A DNA stretch of 46,460 bases from NCBI GenBank assembly GCA_944392765.1, contig CALXXU010000012.1:1-46460 (forward strand), in the 5' to 3' direction. This document shows, one piece after another, positions 16,334 through 26,010 of the stretch. Numbering within the stretch: the first letter of the stretch is position 1; every line of letters begins with the position of its first letter. The notes beneath the pieces are model-generated. The model ran no database searches, was not told where the DNA came from, and saw only the letters and a program-made list of their open reading frames with translations. The DNA is from an uncultured Anaerobiospirillum sp. GTDB lineage: Bacteria > Pseudomonadota > Gammaproteobacteria > Enterobacterales > Succinivibrionaceae. A program made the position numbers and the translations under genes.

Positions 16334-17290
16334 TTAGAACTCAGGTGGGTTGAGCAAGACCACGCGGCCTGAGCGCTCGCTTAAAGCTTGGTGCAAGATA
16401 TCTTGGTTGACCTCAGGACGGGCAAAGAACTCTTCTTGCTCCTTGGTGAAGGTAAATGGCAGGTTCTTGTCTAAGGTCTCGAACTCTTCTTCGTTCATCG
16501 AGAGTGGCTGGTGCACCTCAATGTAGAGATTACCCTCAACATCTTCGGCGATCTTGATTGGATCGTTGATGAACTGCACGCGCGTACCTACGGCTACGTT
16601 ATTGAACAGGTACTCAATATCATCATTGCGCAGGCGCACGCAGCCGTGGCTTACGCGCAAACCAATACCGAAGTCAGCATTGGTACCGTGAATAGCGTAG
16701 AGACGGCCGATATAGATGGCAAAGAGGCCCATCGGGTTATCAGGCCCTGCCGGCCAGACCTTAGGTAAGGTCTCACCACGGGCGGCATACTCCTCATGCA
16801 TCTTTTGGGTTGGGGTCCAAGTAGGATTGGCGCGCTTGCGCTCCACCTTGGTGACCCAATTGAGCGGAGTATCAGTGCCTAACTGGCCAATGCCGATCGG
16901 CAAGACGTCGACCTCATTGTCGTGATAGTAATAAAGGCGCATCTCCGGCGAGTTGACGATAATGCCCTCTCTTGGGGTATCAGGCAGGATCAAACGGCGC
17001 GGGATAATAAGATTGGTACCGGCCATCGGCACAATCGGGTCGACGCCCGGATTGGCCTCGATCATATTGGAAAGTCCCAGCTGAAAATGGGCCGCGACAT
17101 ACTCCAGCGTGGTGGTACCACCGCGCTCCACCAGATAGGTGGTATCAGCGCCCACCACCTTGGTATTCTCATCGATAGGATAAGTGACCGCAGAAGCGAC
17201 CGCACTCAAACTCAGCGTCACTGCGACCACGCAGGCTGTAACACCCCAGCGCACTAGGCCCCTACTTTGTGCTAACCCTAACGCATGCAT
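16334..17290 (-). CDS. Periplasmic L,D-transpeptidase (ErfK/YbiS type)
   Basis: A 318-residue exported enzyme with a signal peptide ending near residue 34 ([14 protein letters not shown]). A LysM-like segment (residues about 51-98: [19 protein letters not shown] through NLIIPRR) should bind glycan. The YkuD catalytic domain follows (about 108-238) with HGTN and the active-site block SHGCVRLR (214-221, nucleophile Cys217). Enzymes of this layout attach Braun-type lipoprotein to peptidoglycan or form 3-3 cross-links; which applies cannot be told here. The start has AGGTAGGA immediately upstream. It is adjacent to and upstream of the large surface protein on the same strand, but about 200 bp and a hairpin separate them. 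Confidence 0.9.
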   Translation of the reverse strand: MHALGLAQSRGLVRWGVTACVVAVTLSLSAVASAVTYPIDENTKVVGADTTYLVERGGTTTLEYVAAHFQLGLSNMIEANPGVDPIVPMAGTNLIIPRRLILPDTPREGIIVNSPEMRLYYYHDNEVDVLPIGIGQLGTDTPLNWVTKVERKRANPTWTPTQKMHEEYAARGETLPKVWPAGPDNPMGLFAIYIGRLYAIHGTNADFGIGLRVSHGCVRLRNDDIEYLFNNVAVGTRVQFINDPIKIAEDVEGNLYIEVHQPLSMNEEEFETLDKNLPFTFTKEQEEFFARPEVNQDILHQALSERSGRVVLLNPPEF

Positions 17291-17517
17291 TTCCTACCTG
17301 CCTTTAATTCCTCAACAACAAACTAGCACGCAATTTAGCATCACGCTCACCTCTTGACAACCGGCAACACGCAGCGGCGACGCACCAAAATCAAACAATG
17401 GTCTCCAGACATTGCACCAAAAGACAGCATTAAAGGCAGAATAAAGGCGGATTTTAGGCCAAAAGCCCCTGATTTACCTTAGCGCAGGGCGCAAAGAGCA
17501 GATAGCTAAAAACAGTT

Positions 17518-17547
17518 TTGGGCTAAAACGGCGCTTTAGATTAGAAT
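17518..17547 (+). promoter_or_regulatory. Candidate leuS promoter
   Basis: TTGGGC (17518-17523), an 18-bp spacer and TAGAAT (17542-17547). The leader to leuS would be about 220 nt and includes a small GTGCC/GGCAC hairpin near 17572-17588. The 380-bp gap before leuS otherwise shows no gene. Confidence 0.4.
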
Positions 17548-17770
17548 GGCGTTCTTATCCGGCGCTGACATGGTGCCCTTAACGTGGCACAATATGGCGT
17601 CGCGCTGCGGCGAGGCTCACTTGGCTAATCCTCACAAACACTGTTAAAGCACTGTTTTATCAGTTAAACGTTTGCTTAGCCAAGTTAGCCATGCCGCCTG
17701 GGTCCCTCGTACTAGCATTTACTGGGGCAATGTTTCTAATTTACCCTTCTCGTTTGGGAGCACGTTATTT

Positions 17771-20365
17771 ATGGCAACCAACCACGTTGCGTATAACCCT
17801 CAAGAGCTCGAGGCAGAGGTTCAAAAGTACTGGGCTGATCACCAGACTTTCCATGCCAAGGCCGATCCTAATAAGGAAAAGTTCTACTGCTTAGTAATGC
17901 TGCCTTACCCTTCAGGTAAGCTGCACATGGGCCACGTACGCAATTACACCATCGGTGACGTGATTGCCCGCTACCAGCGCTTAAATGGCAAGAACGTGTT
18001 AAACCCAATTGGTTGGGATGCCTTTGGTCTGCCAGCGGAAAATGCCGCCCTGCAAAACCACGCTCAGCCATCTGATTGGACTTATGCCAACATCGCTGAC
18101 ATGAAGCGTCAGCTCCACCTGTTAGGCTTCTCCTATGACTGGGCCCGTGAAATTGCCACCTGCCGTCCTGAGTACTACAAGTGGGAGCAGCTCTTCTTCA
18201 CCGAGCTCTATAAGAAGGGCTTAGTTTACAAGAAGGTTTCCTCGGCTAACTGGTGCCCACACTGCAACACCGTATTAGCTAACGAGCAGGTCGTCGATGG
18301 CTGCTGCTGGCGCTGCGATAGCAAGGTCGAGATCCGTGAGATTCCTCAGTGGTACTTACGTATCACCAAGTACGCCGAAGAGCTCTTAAACGATATCGAT
18401 AAGTTAGAGGGCTGGCCTGAGCGCGTCCGTACGATGCAGCGCAATTGGATCGGCCGCTCGGAAGGTTTATCGATCACATTCAATATCGCCGACTCCGACG
18501 ACAAGGTTGAGGTTTACACCACCCGTCCTGACACCTTCATGGGTGTTACCTATATGGCGGTAGCCGCCAACCACCCAATTGCCAAGAAGGCCTCGGAAAA
18601 TAATCCAGAGCTCGCCGCCTTCTGCCAAGAGTGCCGCACTCAGAAGTTTGCAGAGGCCGACATTGCCACGATGGAAAAGAAGGGCATGCCAACTGGCGTT
18701 TATGCCATTCACCCATTAACTGGCAAGAAGGTACCAATCGTTGTTGCTAACTTCGTCATCATGGACTACGGTACCGGTGCCGTTATGGCCGTACCAGCCC
18801 ACGATGAGCGTGACTTTGAGTTCGCCACCAAGTATGGCCTCGAGATCAAGCAGGTTATCGCTCCAGCTGATGGCAGCCCAGTTGATTTAACCAAGGGTGC
18901 TTACGTTGAGCACGGTGTTACCGTCAACTCCGGTGAATTTGATGGCCTCGACTTCAAGGGCGCATGGGAAGCCATCGCTAAGAAGTTAGAGAGCATGGGT
19001 ATTGCCCACCGCACCGTCAACTATCGCTTACGTGACTGGTGTATTTCCCGTCAGCGCTATTGGGGTGCCCCAATTCCAATGCTGACGGTAGAGGAAACCG
19101 GTGAGATCGTCCCAGAACTGCCTGAGAACCTCCCAGTTACGCTGCCAGGCAATGTCACGATCGACGGCATCACCAGCCCATTAAAGACCGATCCTGAGTG
19201 GTACACCACCACCTACCAGGGCAAGAAGGCCATTCGTGAGACCGATACCTTCGATACCTTTATGGAGTCGTCCTGGTACTACGCTCGTTACTGCTGCCCA
19301 CGCCTTGATACCGGCATGATCGATGAGGAGGCCAATTACTGGCTGCCTGTTGACCAGTACATCGGTGGTATTGAGCACGCCGTTATGCACTTACTGTACG
19401 CCCGCTTCTTCTTCAAACTGATGCGCGACGTCGGTATGGTCAAGTACGACGAGCCATTCAAGCGTCTGTTATGCCAAGGCATGGTGCTGGCGGACGCCTT
19501 CTACTACTTAGACGACAAGGGCGCCCGCGTTTGGGTATCGCCACTTAAGGCTAAGGTCACCCGCGATGAGAAGGGCAATATCGTCAGCGCCGTGGACGAA
19601 GAGGGTCACAGCTTAACCCACATGGGCATGATCAAGATGTCCAAGTCCAAGAATAACGGTATTGACCCAGAGCATATGGTTCAGACCTACGGTGCCGACA
19701 CCGTCCGTCTGTTCCTGATGTTCGCCAGCCCAGCTGAGCTCACCTTAGAGTGGCGTCAATCTGGTGTTGAGGGCTCCAAGCGCTTCTTACAGAAGCTGTG
19801 GAATCAGGTCAACGATTTAGTTGAGTCGGGCCCAGCCATCGCTTTAGACAAGAGCAAGCTTGATGCGGCCGGGCGCAAGCTGCGTCACCAGCTGCACACC
19901 ACCATTGAGAAGGTATCGGACGACATCGGTCGTCGTCAGACCTTCAATACTGCGATTGCTGCAATCATGGAGCTCTTAAATGAGACCGTGAAGTACACCG
20001 ATCAAAGCGAGACCGCTCGCGCTCTGCGCTATGAGATCTACAACGCCGTAGTGGTCATGCTCTATCCAATCGTGCCTCACATCTGCTTTAAGCTCTATGA
20101 GCTCTTAGGCAACAAGGATGAGCTCGACGTCAACGCTCAGTGGCCAAAGACCGACCCAGATGCCCTCAAGGCCGAGGACATTCTGTTAGTTGTTCAGGTC
20201 AACGGTAAGGTTCGCACCAAGATCAACCTCAGCGCTGACTTAAGCGAAGATGAGATCAAGGCCAAGGTTCTTGCAGACGAGATCGTCCAAAAGAACATCG
20301 AAGGCAAGCAGGTCAAGAAGTTCATCTACGTCAAGGGCCGCTTAGCCAACGTCGTCGTAGCCTAA
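17771..20365 (+). CDS. leuS: Leucyl-tRNA synthetase
   Basis: A class I synthetase charging tRNA-Leu in the cytoplasm. The ATG at 17771 is preferred: it gives [14 protein letters not shown], matching the usual LeuRS start, and GGGAG lies 11 nt upstream; an in-frame extension to 17672 is not family-like. Length is 864 residues, as in E. coli. HMGH is at residues 52-55 and KMSKS at 622-626. A zinc-type Cys cluster ([15 protein letters not shown] and CCWRC) and the CP1 editing domain ([25 protein letters not shown]) are present. It opens the conserved leuS-lptE-holA-nadD order, but a strong terminator separates it from lptE. Confidence 0.98.
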   Translation: MATNHVAYNPQELEAEVQKYWADHQTFHAKADPNKEKFYCLVMLPYPSGKLHMGHVRNYTIGDVIARYQRLNGKNVLNPIGWDAFGLPAENAALQNHAQPSDWTYANIADMKRQLHLLGFSYDWAREIATCRPEYYKWEQLFFTELYKKGLVYKKVSSANWCPHCNTVLANEQVVDGCCWRCDSKVEIREIPQWYLRITKYAEELLNDIDKLEGWPERVRTMQRNWIGRSEGLSITFNIADSDDKVEVYTTRPDTFMGVTYMAVAANHPIAKKASENNPELAAFCQECRTQKFAEADIATMEKKGMPTGVYAIHPLTGKKVPIVVANFVIMDYGTGAVMAVPAHDERDFEFATKYGLEIKQVIAPADGSPVDLTKGAYVEHGVTVNSGEFDGLDFKGAWEAIAKKLESMGIAHRTVNYRLRDWCISRQRYWGAPIPMLTVEETGEIVPELPENLPVTLPGNVTIDGITSPLKTDPEWYTTTYQGKKAIRETDTFDTFMESSWYYARYCCPRLDTGMIDEEANYWLPVDQYIGGIEHAVMHLLYARFFFKLMRDVGMVKYDEPFKRLLCQGMVLADAFYYLDDKGARVWVSPLKAKVTRDEKGNIVSAVDEEGHSLTHMGMIKMSKSKNNGIDPEHMVQTYGADTVRLFLMFASPAELTLEWRQSGVEGSKRFLQKLWNQVNDLVESGPAIALDKSKLDAAGRKLRHQLHTTIEKVSDDIGRRQTFNTAIAAIMELLNETVKYTDQSETARALRYEIYNAVVVMLYPIVPHICFKLYELLGNKDELDVNAQWPKTDPDALKAEDILLVVQVNGKVRTKINLSADLSEDEIKAKVLADEIVQKNIEGKQVKKFIYVKGRLANVVVA

Positions 20366-20416
20366 CCAAGCTTAGCCTACGCTAGCGTAGCCTAAAAAGC
20401 CTTAAGCTAGCTTGAG

Positions 20417-20456
20417 AACCCTCAGCTGGGATTCCGGCTGGGGGTTTTGTTTTCTT
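20417..20456 (+). terminator. Rho-independent terminator after leuS
   Basis: AACCCTCAGCTGG (20417-20429) pairs with CCGGCTGGGGGTT (20434-20446) through 13 bp including wobble pairs, with a 4-nt loop, then TTGTTTTCTT. Confidence 0.88.
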
Positions 20457-20507
20457 AATTTTGCCGCGCCTTAATGTAAAATAACGGCACGGTCAAGCCC
20501 ACCAGGG

Positions 20508-20570
20508 CTTATCATGGATAGGATCTAAGGTCAGAACCTAGAGTCTTATCATGGACAAGACCCAGGGTCT
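20508..20570. repeat. 37-bp direct repeat in the lptE leader
   Basis: CTTATCATGGA occurs at 20508 and 20545, with similar downstream bases (GATCTAAGGTC versus GACCCAGGGTC). The repeats lie between the leuS terminator and lptE, where the lptE promoter must sit. Confidence 0.65.
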
Positions 20571-20601
20571 TATGAGAAAAAAAGGCAAATAAGGTGAAGC
20601 C

Positions 20602-21432
20602 ATGAGCGCAAGAAAGGTTAGTGCACAGCAAGGATTACTCAAGCGATGCATCGTCGTACCAGTTGCCTTAGCCCTCTTGGCGACAGGCTGTGGCTTTCAT
20701 CTGCCCAATCAAGCCAAGCTTGATGACACTATGCCTGAGGTCGTAGTCACAGGCGACTACCACGATCAATTCTACAAGCTGGTGGTGCGCCGCCTGCGCG
20801 CCAATGGCGTTACGGTTTACGCTCAAGATAGCGGCTACAGCCCAACTGATGATGAGCGCGCCAAAGATCTGCCAACCCTGATCTTGCCGCGCCCTAATGT
20901 CTTAGATGAAGTGGTATCGGTTAACTCGCGCGCCCAGAGCTTGGAGTACGCCTTGGTTGTCTCGGTTGCACCTACCTTGGCTATTCCTAACCACCGTCCG
21001 ATCATGATGCGCAACTCGGTTACGCGCGCGGTCTTAAATAAGCCTGGCCAAGCCTTAGCCTCGGATACGGAAAAGGCCATCGTGATCCAAGAGACCAAGG
21101 AGGACTTAGCCGACCAGCTGGTGATGCGTCTGTCCTACTTAGGTCGCTCCTCCGATCCTGACGCCTCGGTGCCGCAACCGGCTGAACTCATCTTGGCTCA
21201 AGGTGAATCCAGCGCCCAAGACACCGCCGCCGTCACCCAAGCTACCACGCAAACCCAAGGCATGACCTTACTTGAAGCTTTACAGCAGCAAGACCAATAC
21301 GAGAGTGCCCAAGGCACCCAGCTGACACTCGATCAACTCAATAATGGCCAGCGCATACTCAACAACAAGAGCTATGAGCTGCCTAAGGTTAAGCCTGAGC
21401 CATTACACCAAGCCCCTGAGCACCTCTACTAA
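20602..21432 (+). CDS. lptE: LPS-assembly lipoprotein LptE
   Basis: An outer-membrane lipoprotein that plugs the LptD barrel and helps insert LPS. The signal peptide ends in lipobox LATGC (Cys30), followed by GFHLP as in the family. The core (about residues 30-195) has the LptE order of strands, including VVVTGDYHDQFYKLVVRRLRANGV and DQLVMRLSYL. At 276 residues it is longer than the usual ~190: the extra C-terminal ~80 residues are Gln/Ala-rich and probably disordered. AAGGTG lies ahead of the ATG. It is followed 18 bp later by holA, so the two are co-transcribed. Confidence 0.92.
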   Translation: MSARKVSAQQGLLKRCIVVPVALALLATGCGFHLPNQAKLDDTMPEVVVTGDYHDQFYKLVVRRLRANGVTVYAQDSGYSPTDDERAKDLPTLILPRPNVLDEVVSVNSRAQSLEYALVVSVAPTLAIPNHRPIMMRNSVTRAVLNKPGQALASDTEKAIVIQETKEDLADQLVMRLSYLGRSSDPDASVPQPAELILAQGESSAQDTAAVTQATTQTQGMTLLEALQQQDQYESAQGTQLTLDQLNNGQRILNNKSYELPKVKPEPLHQAPEHLY

Positions 21433-21450
21433 TTCTAAAAAGGGACCACC

Positions 21451-22641
21451 ATGCCTCGTTTCAATGCTGAGAGCAATGTTGATGTGTACGTTGTGTGCTC
21501 GGATGATCCCCTGCTCAAGCTCGAGCGCACGAGCGCACTCATCGCTCAAGGCCGCAGCAAGCTGCCCGACGCCGACTTCTTGCTCTATACCTTTTCGGAC
21601 TTGCAAGGCTTTGGCGGTGCCAACCTGCAATCGATTGAAAATGAGATGTCCGACCCCGGCCTGTTTGGCGGCGATCGCATTATCAAGGTCAATTTAAAGG
21701 ACTTGGACGCCACGGCGATCGAACTGTTTAAGTTGGTGGCCGCGTCCTATCGTCCTGGTCTGTTTATCATCTTAGAGCTGCCACGCATTAATACCATCTA
21801 CACCAAGGTCGACCCCCTCGATCCAACTCCGTTAAAGCACATCTTAAGCTTTGATCCCAATGTAGCCCCAACGCCCAAGAAGGGCGCCAAGAAGCCTAAG
21901 CGCCAGACGAGCCTTGAGACGCGCAAGAAGGAGGCGATGGGTTACTTAAAGGGGATGGGCGCGCACATTGAGGTGCTCTATGCCCCCGAGGGCCCCGAGC
22001 TTAAAAGTTGGATTGGCGCGCGCGGGCGCAAATACCGGCTCAACATTGCCCCCCATGTAGTCGAGTTTATCGCCCAATCGTGCGACAACAACCTCTTAAC
22101 CATTGACCACAGCTTGCAGCTGATGGAGCTCTTGCACTCCGATCAATCCGGAAACGTAAGTGAGCTCACGATGGACGAGGTCGAGACCTACTTTACCCAA
22201 GATGCGCGCTACAACGGCTTTGAGCTACCGCAGGCCATTTTAAGTGGTGATAGCCTCAAGGCTCTCAACGTCATCAGCTCATTTTGCTCAGGCCAAGAGA
22301 TGAATCTGCAAGCGGCCCTATCTTTACTCATCGGGCGTATGGATGAGAGTCTCACCAGCGTCGCCTTAGGCAAGGAGAAAAACATCAGCCGCGCCCCGTA
22401 CCGCGAGCAAAACATCTTCTTTATGTCGCGCAACGTCAAGGTCAAAGCCTCTCAAGAGGCCCTGATGAAGGCTATTCGCGAGATGCCCGATAACCTGCTC
22501 CACTTCTTAAGCCAATGCTTAAGTGAGGCGAGTATCGCGCTGTCACGCTTTGACGCTGAAAGCGCGCTGCGTGCGCTCCAGCGCATGGCACTGGCGGTCA
22601 ACAACGGTGCGGTGCGTTTCTTAAGCCCCGAGCTGATCTAA
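21451..22641 (+). CDS. holA: DNA polymerase III subunit delta
   Basis: The clamp-loader subunit that opens the beta sliding clamp. Position directly after lptE and the family layout support the call: an N-terminal AAA-like domain (VYVVCSDDPLLKLE, then DPGLFGGDRIIKVNL and FIILELPR), a middle domain and a C-terminal helical collar (SFCSGQEMNLQAALSLLIGRM). At 396 residues it is about 50 longer than E. coli HolA. The excess is a Lys-rich loop near residues 140-165 (PKKGAKKPKRQTSLETRKKE) that could add DNA contacts. AAGGGA precedes the ATG. nadD follows after a 71-bp purine-rich gap. Confidence 0.93.
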   Translation: MPRFNAESNVDVYVVCSDDPLLKLERTSALIAQGRSKLPDADFLLYTFSDLQGFGGANLQSIENEMSDPGLFGGDRIIKVNLKDLDATAIELFKLVAASYRPGLFIILELPRINTIYTKVDPLDPTPLKHILSFDPNVAPTPKKGAKKPKRQTSLETRKKEAMGYLKGMGAHIEVLYAPEGPELKSWIGARGRKYRLNIAPHVVEFIAQSCDNNLLTIDHSLQLMELLHSDQSGNVSELTMDEVETYFTQDARYNGFELPQAILSGDSLKALNVISSFCSGQEMNLQAALSLLIGRMDESLTSVALGKEKNISRAPYREQNIFFMSRNVKVKASQEALMKAIREMPDNLLHFLSQCLSEASIALSRFDAESALRALQRMALAVNNGAVRFLSPELI

Positions 22642-22660
22642 AAGCCCCAAGACAGAACCC

Positions 22661-22710
22661 AAAAAAGAAAAAAAGAAAAAAAAAGAAAAAAAGAAAAAGA
22701 AAAAAGAAAA
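22661..22710 (+). other. 50-nt pure purine tract directly upstream of nadD
   Basis: From 22661 to 22710 every plus-strand base is A or G, mostly A runs broken by single Gs; then CG and the nadD ATG. No GGAG-type SD is present. It may work as an A-rich translation enhancer, or be prone to slippage. Confidence 0.8.
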
Positions 22711-22712
22711 CG

Positions 22713-23375
22713 ATGCCAATTAGCAGCGCGCCCCTGCTCGCCTTTTATGGGGGCTCATTTAACCCGGTGCACTACGGTCATCTCAAGACCGCTCAGTACT
22801 TAGCGCAGCTCTTACCTGAGAGCAAAATCATCTTCCTGCCCAACAGCAGCCCGCCGCACAAGGACACGGCGAAATTAAGCTACGAGGCACGTCGCGCGAT
22901 GCTTCAGGCCGCCATTGCAGAATGTTTACCCGAGTGCGACGCCCACGGGCAATCGCGCTACAGCATCAGCGATCTCGAAGCGGATGCTTCGCAGCGCCAC
23001 TACACCGTGGATACGTTACAAAAGCTTAAGCAGCTTTACCATAATAATGAGCTTGCCTTTATTATGGGCTGGGACTCGCTGGCGACATTAGATCAATGGA
23101 AGCAAGGCTTAGAGCTGCACCACTTGGCCAAGCTCATTGTTTTCAAGCGCCCGCACACCGAGCAAGAGTTACCACAGGCAGTACAGCAATCTTTAGCGCA
23201 GTACCCCGAGCACTACCTGATTGTGCCCAATCCCGAGTTTGACCTCAGCTCAAGCGCGATCCGCCAAGCAATTGCGCTGACTAAAGCAAACGAGCCCCTG
23301 CCGGAGCTCGCGGCCGCGCTCCCTCGCTCCGTACATGCCATCATTGCGACCCATGGCTATTACCGCTCAGCATAG
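22713..23375 (+). CDS. nadD: Nicotinate-nucleotide adenylyltransferase
   Basis: Converts nicotinate mononucleotide and ATP to deamido-NAD in the cytoplasm. The nucleotidyltransferase signature GGSFNPVHYGH is at residues 13-23, with PNSSPPHK, the GWDSLATLDQWKQ segment and the C-terminal SSSAIRQ block in place of ISSTxIR. At 220 residues it has normal length. The start follows a purine tract without a normal SD. In most Gammaproteobacteria rsfS follows closely; here the pair is split by about 2.8 kb carrying three extra genes. Confidence 0.96.
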   Translation: MPISSAPLLAFYGGSFNPVHYGHLKTAQYLAQLLPESKIIFLPNSSPPHKDTAKLSYEARRAMLQAAIAECLPECDAHGQSRYSISDLEADASQRHYTVDTLQKLKQLYHNNELAFIMGWDSLATLDQWKQGLELHHLAKLIVFKRPHTEQELPQAVQQSLAQYPEHYLIVPNPEFDLSSSAIRQAIALTKANEPLPELAAALPRSVHAIIATHGYYRSA

Positions 23376-23486
23376 GCGCGCACAAACCAGACCGCGCGGG
23401 GGCTTGATAGGCGCCCACCGCCAAGCCTGACCTCGTTTCAGAATGAACCCTATGTCCTGGAGATCAGACCTTACTTGCACTTTCTA

Positions 23487-23579
23487 TCAGCGGCCCATGT
23501 TGGTAACACCAACATATAAAACGCCCATAAACAAAGCCATTAAAGCGATTATGCCGATGGCGTAGAGATATTCAATCAC
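23487..23579 (-). CDS. Predicted 30-residue single-pass membrane protein
   Basis: A small ORF on the minus strand in the 466-bp gap after nadD. It starts at GTG 23579, with AGGGAGG at 23589-23595 exactly 9 nt upstream, and ends at TGA 23487. The peptide starts MIEYLYAIGI, runs through a hydrophobic stretch of about 22 residues and ends GVTNMGR, with one Arg at the C-terminus. This is typical of small bacterial inner-membrane proteins that modulate larger transporters or oxidases, but I recognise no family. The strong SD at ideal spacing is the main evidence. It is transcribed toward nadD and has no same-strand neighbour. Confidence 0.5.
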   Translation of the reverse strand: MIEYLYAIGIIALMALFMGVLYVGVTNMGR

Positions 23580-23841
23580 TGAGCATCGCCTCCCTAACGC
23601 TTCACGGGCCCATGCTGAATTGAGAGCAAGCTGTCCAACCTGAGCAGCATAGGCACTGTCAGCAGGCTTAATGCAGCCGTGCCTTAGCAGTTTCCTCTTA
23701 CCACCAGCTTACTATCTGCGCGTCAAAAGATCGTTCTTGCTGTGAGCTTTAAGTGCTTGCGTGCTGGTGAGGCACATGGCGCTTAGGGCCTGAGGCAGTG
23801 TGGTAAAATGCCAAGGTATTCTTTTTCTGGGAGTTCCTTTG

Positions 23842-24828
23842 ATGGACCAGTCGTCACTGAACCAAGCACCTATGCATGCTGCCAACGAGCCGATGGACAA
23901 CGCATCCAATCGGTTCTTAACCCCTATTAATCGCGATAACGTCGCCGAGAAGATCCAAACGGTCGTGATGACTGAACTGAGCGCGTACTACCCATTGCCT
24001 CAGTCCTTAGTCAATGCCCATATCAGTATTCTTAACAACCCAAAGCTGTCGCCTACCGGCAAGCTCTGGCCTAAGTCGCTCTTTATCCCGGTTGAAGCTG
24101 CGATCAACCTGTTAAGCCAGATCATCCAAAAGCGCTTGGGCTCGTTCCAGTCGATCGATGCTCAATCCCCAGAAGGGCTTGATGCTTTGATCACCGTGCC
24201 TTCAATGTGCTGCTGCCTCTTACCTTGGAGCAAGTTAGGTACGGTCATCCACAGCGGTAGTAGCCTCAAGTTTGACGCCAAGCTGCTTGACACCCCAACG
24301 GCCGAGCTTAAGGATCTGCCTCAGTGGTCGCTCTTTATCGACTTAACCGAGCGTGATCTGTCCTGGAACAATCGCAAAGTCTCAGGTGTCTTCTATGCGC
24401 GCTATGCCTTAAGTCACCCAACTCCACCTGCTGACCCGAACGCAGATCAGTTCTTGATCGATAACCTCATCACGATCGTACTCTTTGACAATGGTGGCTT
24501 GGACTTAGGCCCATTTGTCACCTTAAATGAGGGAAAGACGGTCAACCAGGCAATCGACGAAACCCGCAAGCGCTTACAAGAGAACCAAGCTGAGGTCGCT
24601 GGAATCGATTCGTTAAGCCCAGAGCAGGTTAACCAGCTGATCGAGAGTACTGTAGTCCACAGCCGTGAGATCTTCTTACCGCTGCTGCACTTACTTTCCA
24701 ATCAGGACAAGCTTGCCGACAAGCATGGTCGTAAGCAAGAGCTCTTAGCTAATCCTGAGGCTTATGCCGTTGAGGGTGGCTTAGCTCTGCCTGATGCTGA
24801 CGTCATTCGCGAGTACTACCTTAAGTAG
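23842..24828 (+). CDS. Uncharacterised protein, member 1 of a tandem pair
   Basis: Not recognised with confidence. Start at the ATG at 23842, with GGGAG 8-9 nt upstream; the frame extends 14 codons further up without support. The 328-residue product is soluble, with no signal peptide. A central segment (about residues 120-230) reads DLPQWSLFIDL, then VSGVFYARYALS, DNLITIVLFDNG, LGPFVTLNEG and a helix TVNQAIDETRKRLQE. The next gene has a parallel series, so the two look like old paralogues. The hydrophobic LPxW...DL...G-Y pattern reminds me of the AcrVA2 anti-CRISPR family, but that is memory-based and weak. It sits between nadD and rsfS, which are normally close neighbours. Confidence 0.75.
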   Translation: MDQSSLNQAPMHAANEPMDNASNRFLTPINRDNVAEKIQTVVMTELSAYYPLPQSLVNAHISILNNPKLSPTGKLWPKSLFIPVEAAINLLSQIIQKRLGSFQSIDAQSPEGLDALITVPSMCCCLLPWSKLGTVIHSGSSLKFDAKLLDTPTAELKDLPQWSLFIDLTERDLSWNNRKVSGVFYARYALSHPTPPADPNADQFLIDNLITIVLFDNGGLDLGPFVTLNEGKTVNQAIDETRKRLQENQAEVAGIDSLSPEQVNQLIESTVVHSREIFLPLLHLLSNQDKLADKHGRKQELLANPEAYAVEGGLALPDADVIREYYLK

Positions 24829-24930
24829 GATCTTGCTTTTCTAGGGCGCACCTTGCCGTGCGCTGACCCAGCGCCCACGCCGCTTGTCGGTTCGGGCGCT
24901 TCGTTTCTATAGTCCTCTGATGGCAACTTC

Positions 24931-26010
24931 ATGACCGCTTCTACTTGGCTTTATTCCTCATCTTGGCTTTATTCCTCATCGTTTAACTTAGAGCAGCTTG
25001 CTGCAACTGTCGCCCAAGTCGCAGCGCAGCTGCGCACTCCGACTCCGGTTGATGCTGCAGTGCTAGCAAGTTTTGTGGCTCGCCACAACGCCGCACTCAA
25101 GACCGGGATCGCAGATAAAACCCAGAACGGACGCAACGGCGCTGAAAAAGGTAAAGCTGGAAGTGGTAAGACTGATGGGGGCAAAAAGTCAGGGGCACCG
25201 CTTTATCGCCTGATCAACCAGGATGCGCAGCTAACCGGCGCGGCCGCTACGGCTAATCAGCAAATTCAGGCTATCTTGCAGCAATACCAAGCGAAGAAGG
25301 ATCAAGCTAAGAGTGCCGCGCCAAATGCACGCCTGGGGCCGCAATTTTTCCTGGAGAGCGCGCAAGAGGTGACCGCTGAGAATGCTGGGGTGCTTATTGA
25401 CTTGAGCCATCAGCTCAACCGCACCGAGTTTAAGGTCAACTCAAGTGATGACTTACAACAACTCAACAGCGTTGAGGAACTCTACCAATTGCCTCTGTGG
25501 GCGCTGCGCCTCAATTTAGCTGAGGATGCGGATTTAAGTAGTTTAGAGCTGATGGTTTTGCCCCAAGAGGCCCCGAAGCCTCACTATCGTGGGTCATTGT
25601 TGGTGGTACTGCGCCTTAACTTTGCACAAAGCAGCCTGACGCATCTTACCACCCTTGCCTACGATGAAGCCCCGCAAGTGAGCTGCGCTGCTTTGCTCTT
25701 AGAGGCAGTCGCTCAAGTCGATGCTACTTTGTTAGCCCAAGCAGGAGCGGGCGCTGAGCTCTGTGAACAGCGCTACGACCAAGTGGTAGGTGAAAGCTTT
25801 AGGGATGAGCTTCTTGAGGAAAGCTTGCTCTTAGCCCCTTACTTTAAGCCTAGCACCACCCCTGAGGCACGCTATCAGGCCCTAAAGAGCGCCGCTTGCG
25901 CTTTAGGCTATGCCCTAACGCATTTAGGGAAGGTGAGTGAGGCTAACACTCTCACGCCTCTGTCTTTAGAGACTTTAGCACCTGCTGTCTGCAAATGCCT
26001 TGCGCTCTAA
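24931..26010 (+). CDS. Uncharacterised protein, member 2 of a tandem pair
   Basis: Not recognised. 359 residues, ATG at 24931 without a clear SD. The N-terminus contains an exact 18-bp duplication encoding WLYSSS twice (24945-24980). A Lys/Gly-rich low-complexity linker follows (about residues 60-90), then a domain that parallels the preceding gene: LYQLPLWALRLNL, GSLLVVLRLNF, LTTLAYDEAPQVSCAALLLEAV. The C-terminus is Leu/Ala-rich and helical. No signal peptide or membrane helix. It is probably co-transcribed with the preceding gene (102-bp gap). The match of LP(Q/L)W, hydrophobic strand, then hydrophobic strand and helix in the same order is the basis for calling the two genes diverged paralogues. 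Confidence 0.7.
   Translation: MTASTWLYSSSWLYSSSFNLEQLAATVAQVAAQLRTPTPVDAAVLASFVARHNAALKTGIADKTQNGRNGAEKGKAGSGKTDGGKKSGAPLYRLINQDAQLTGAAATANQQIQAILQQYQAKKDQAKSAAPNARLGPQFFLESAQEVTAENAGVLIDLSHQLNRTEFKVNSSDDLQQLNSVEELYQLPLWALRLNLAEDADLSSLELMVLPQEAPKPHYRGSLLVVLRLNFAQSSLTHLTTLAYDEAPQVSCAALLLEAVAQVDATLLAQAGAGAELCEQRYDQVVGESFRDELLEESLLLAPYFKPSTTPEARYQALKSAACALGYALTHLGKVSEANTLTPLSLETLAPAVCKCLAL
24945..24980 (+). repeat. 18-bp exact tandem duplication inside a coding region
   Basis: TTGGCTTTATTCCTCATC occurs twice back to back, duplicating six codons (WLYSSS) near the start of the second paralogue. In-frame, so it changes only the N-terminal length. Confidence 0.95.

Noticed and set aside
22661-22710. 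Purine tract as a terminator for an antisense transcript
   Set aside because: Unlike the ybeD-sanA site, no stem-loop lies next to it.
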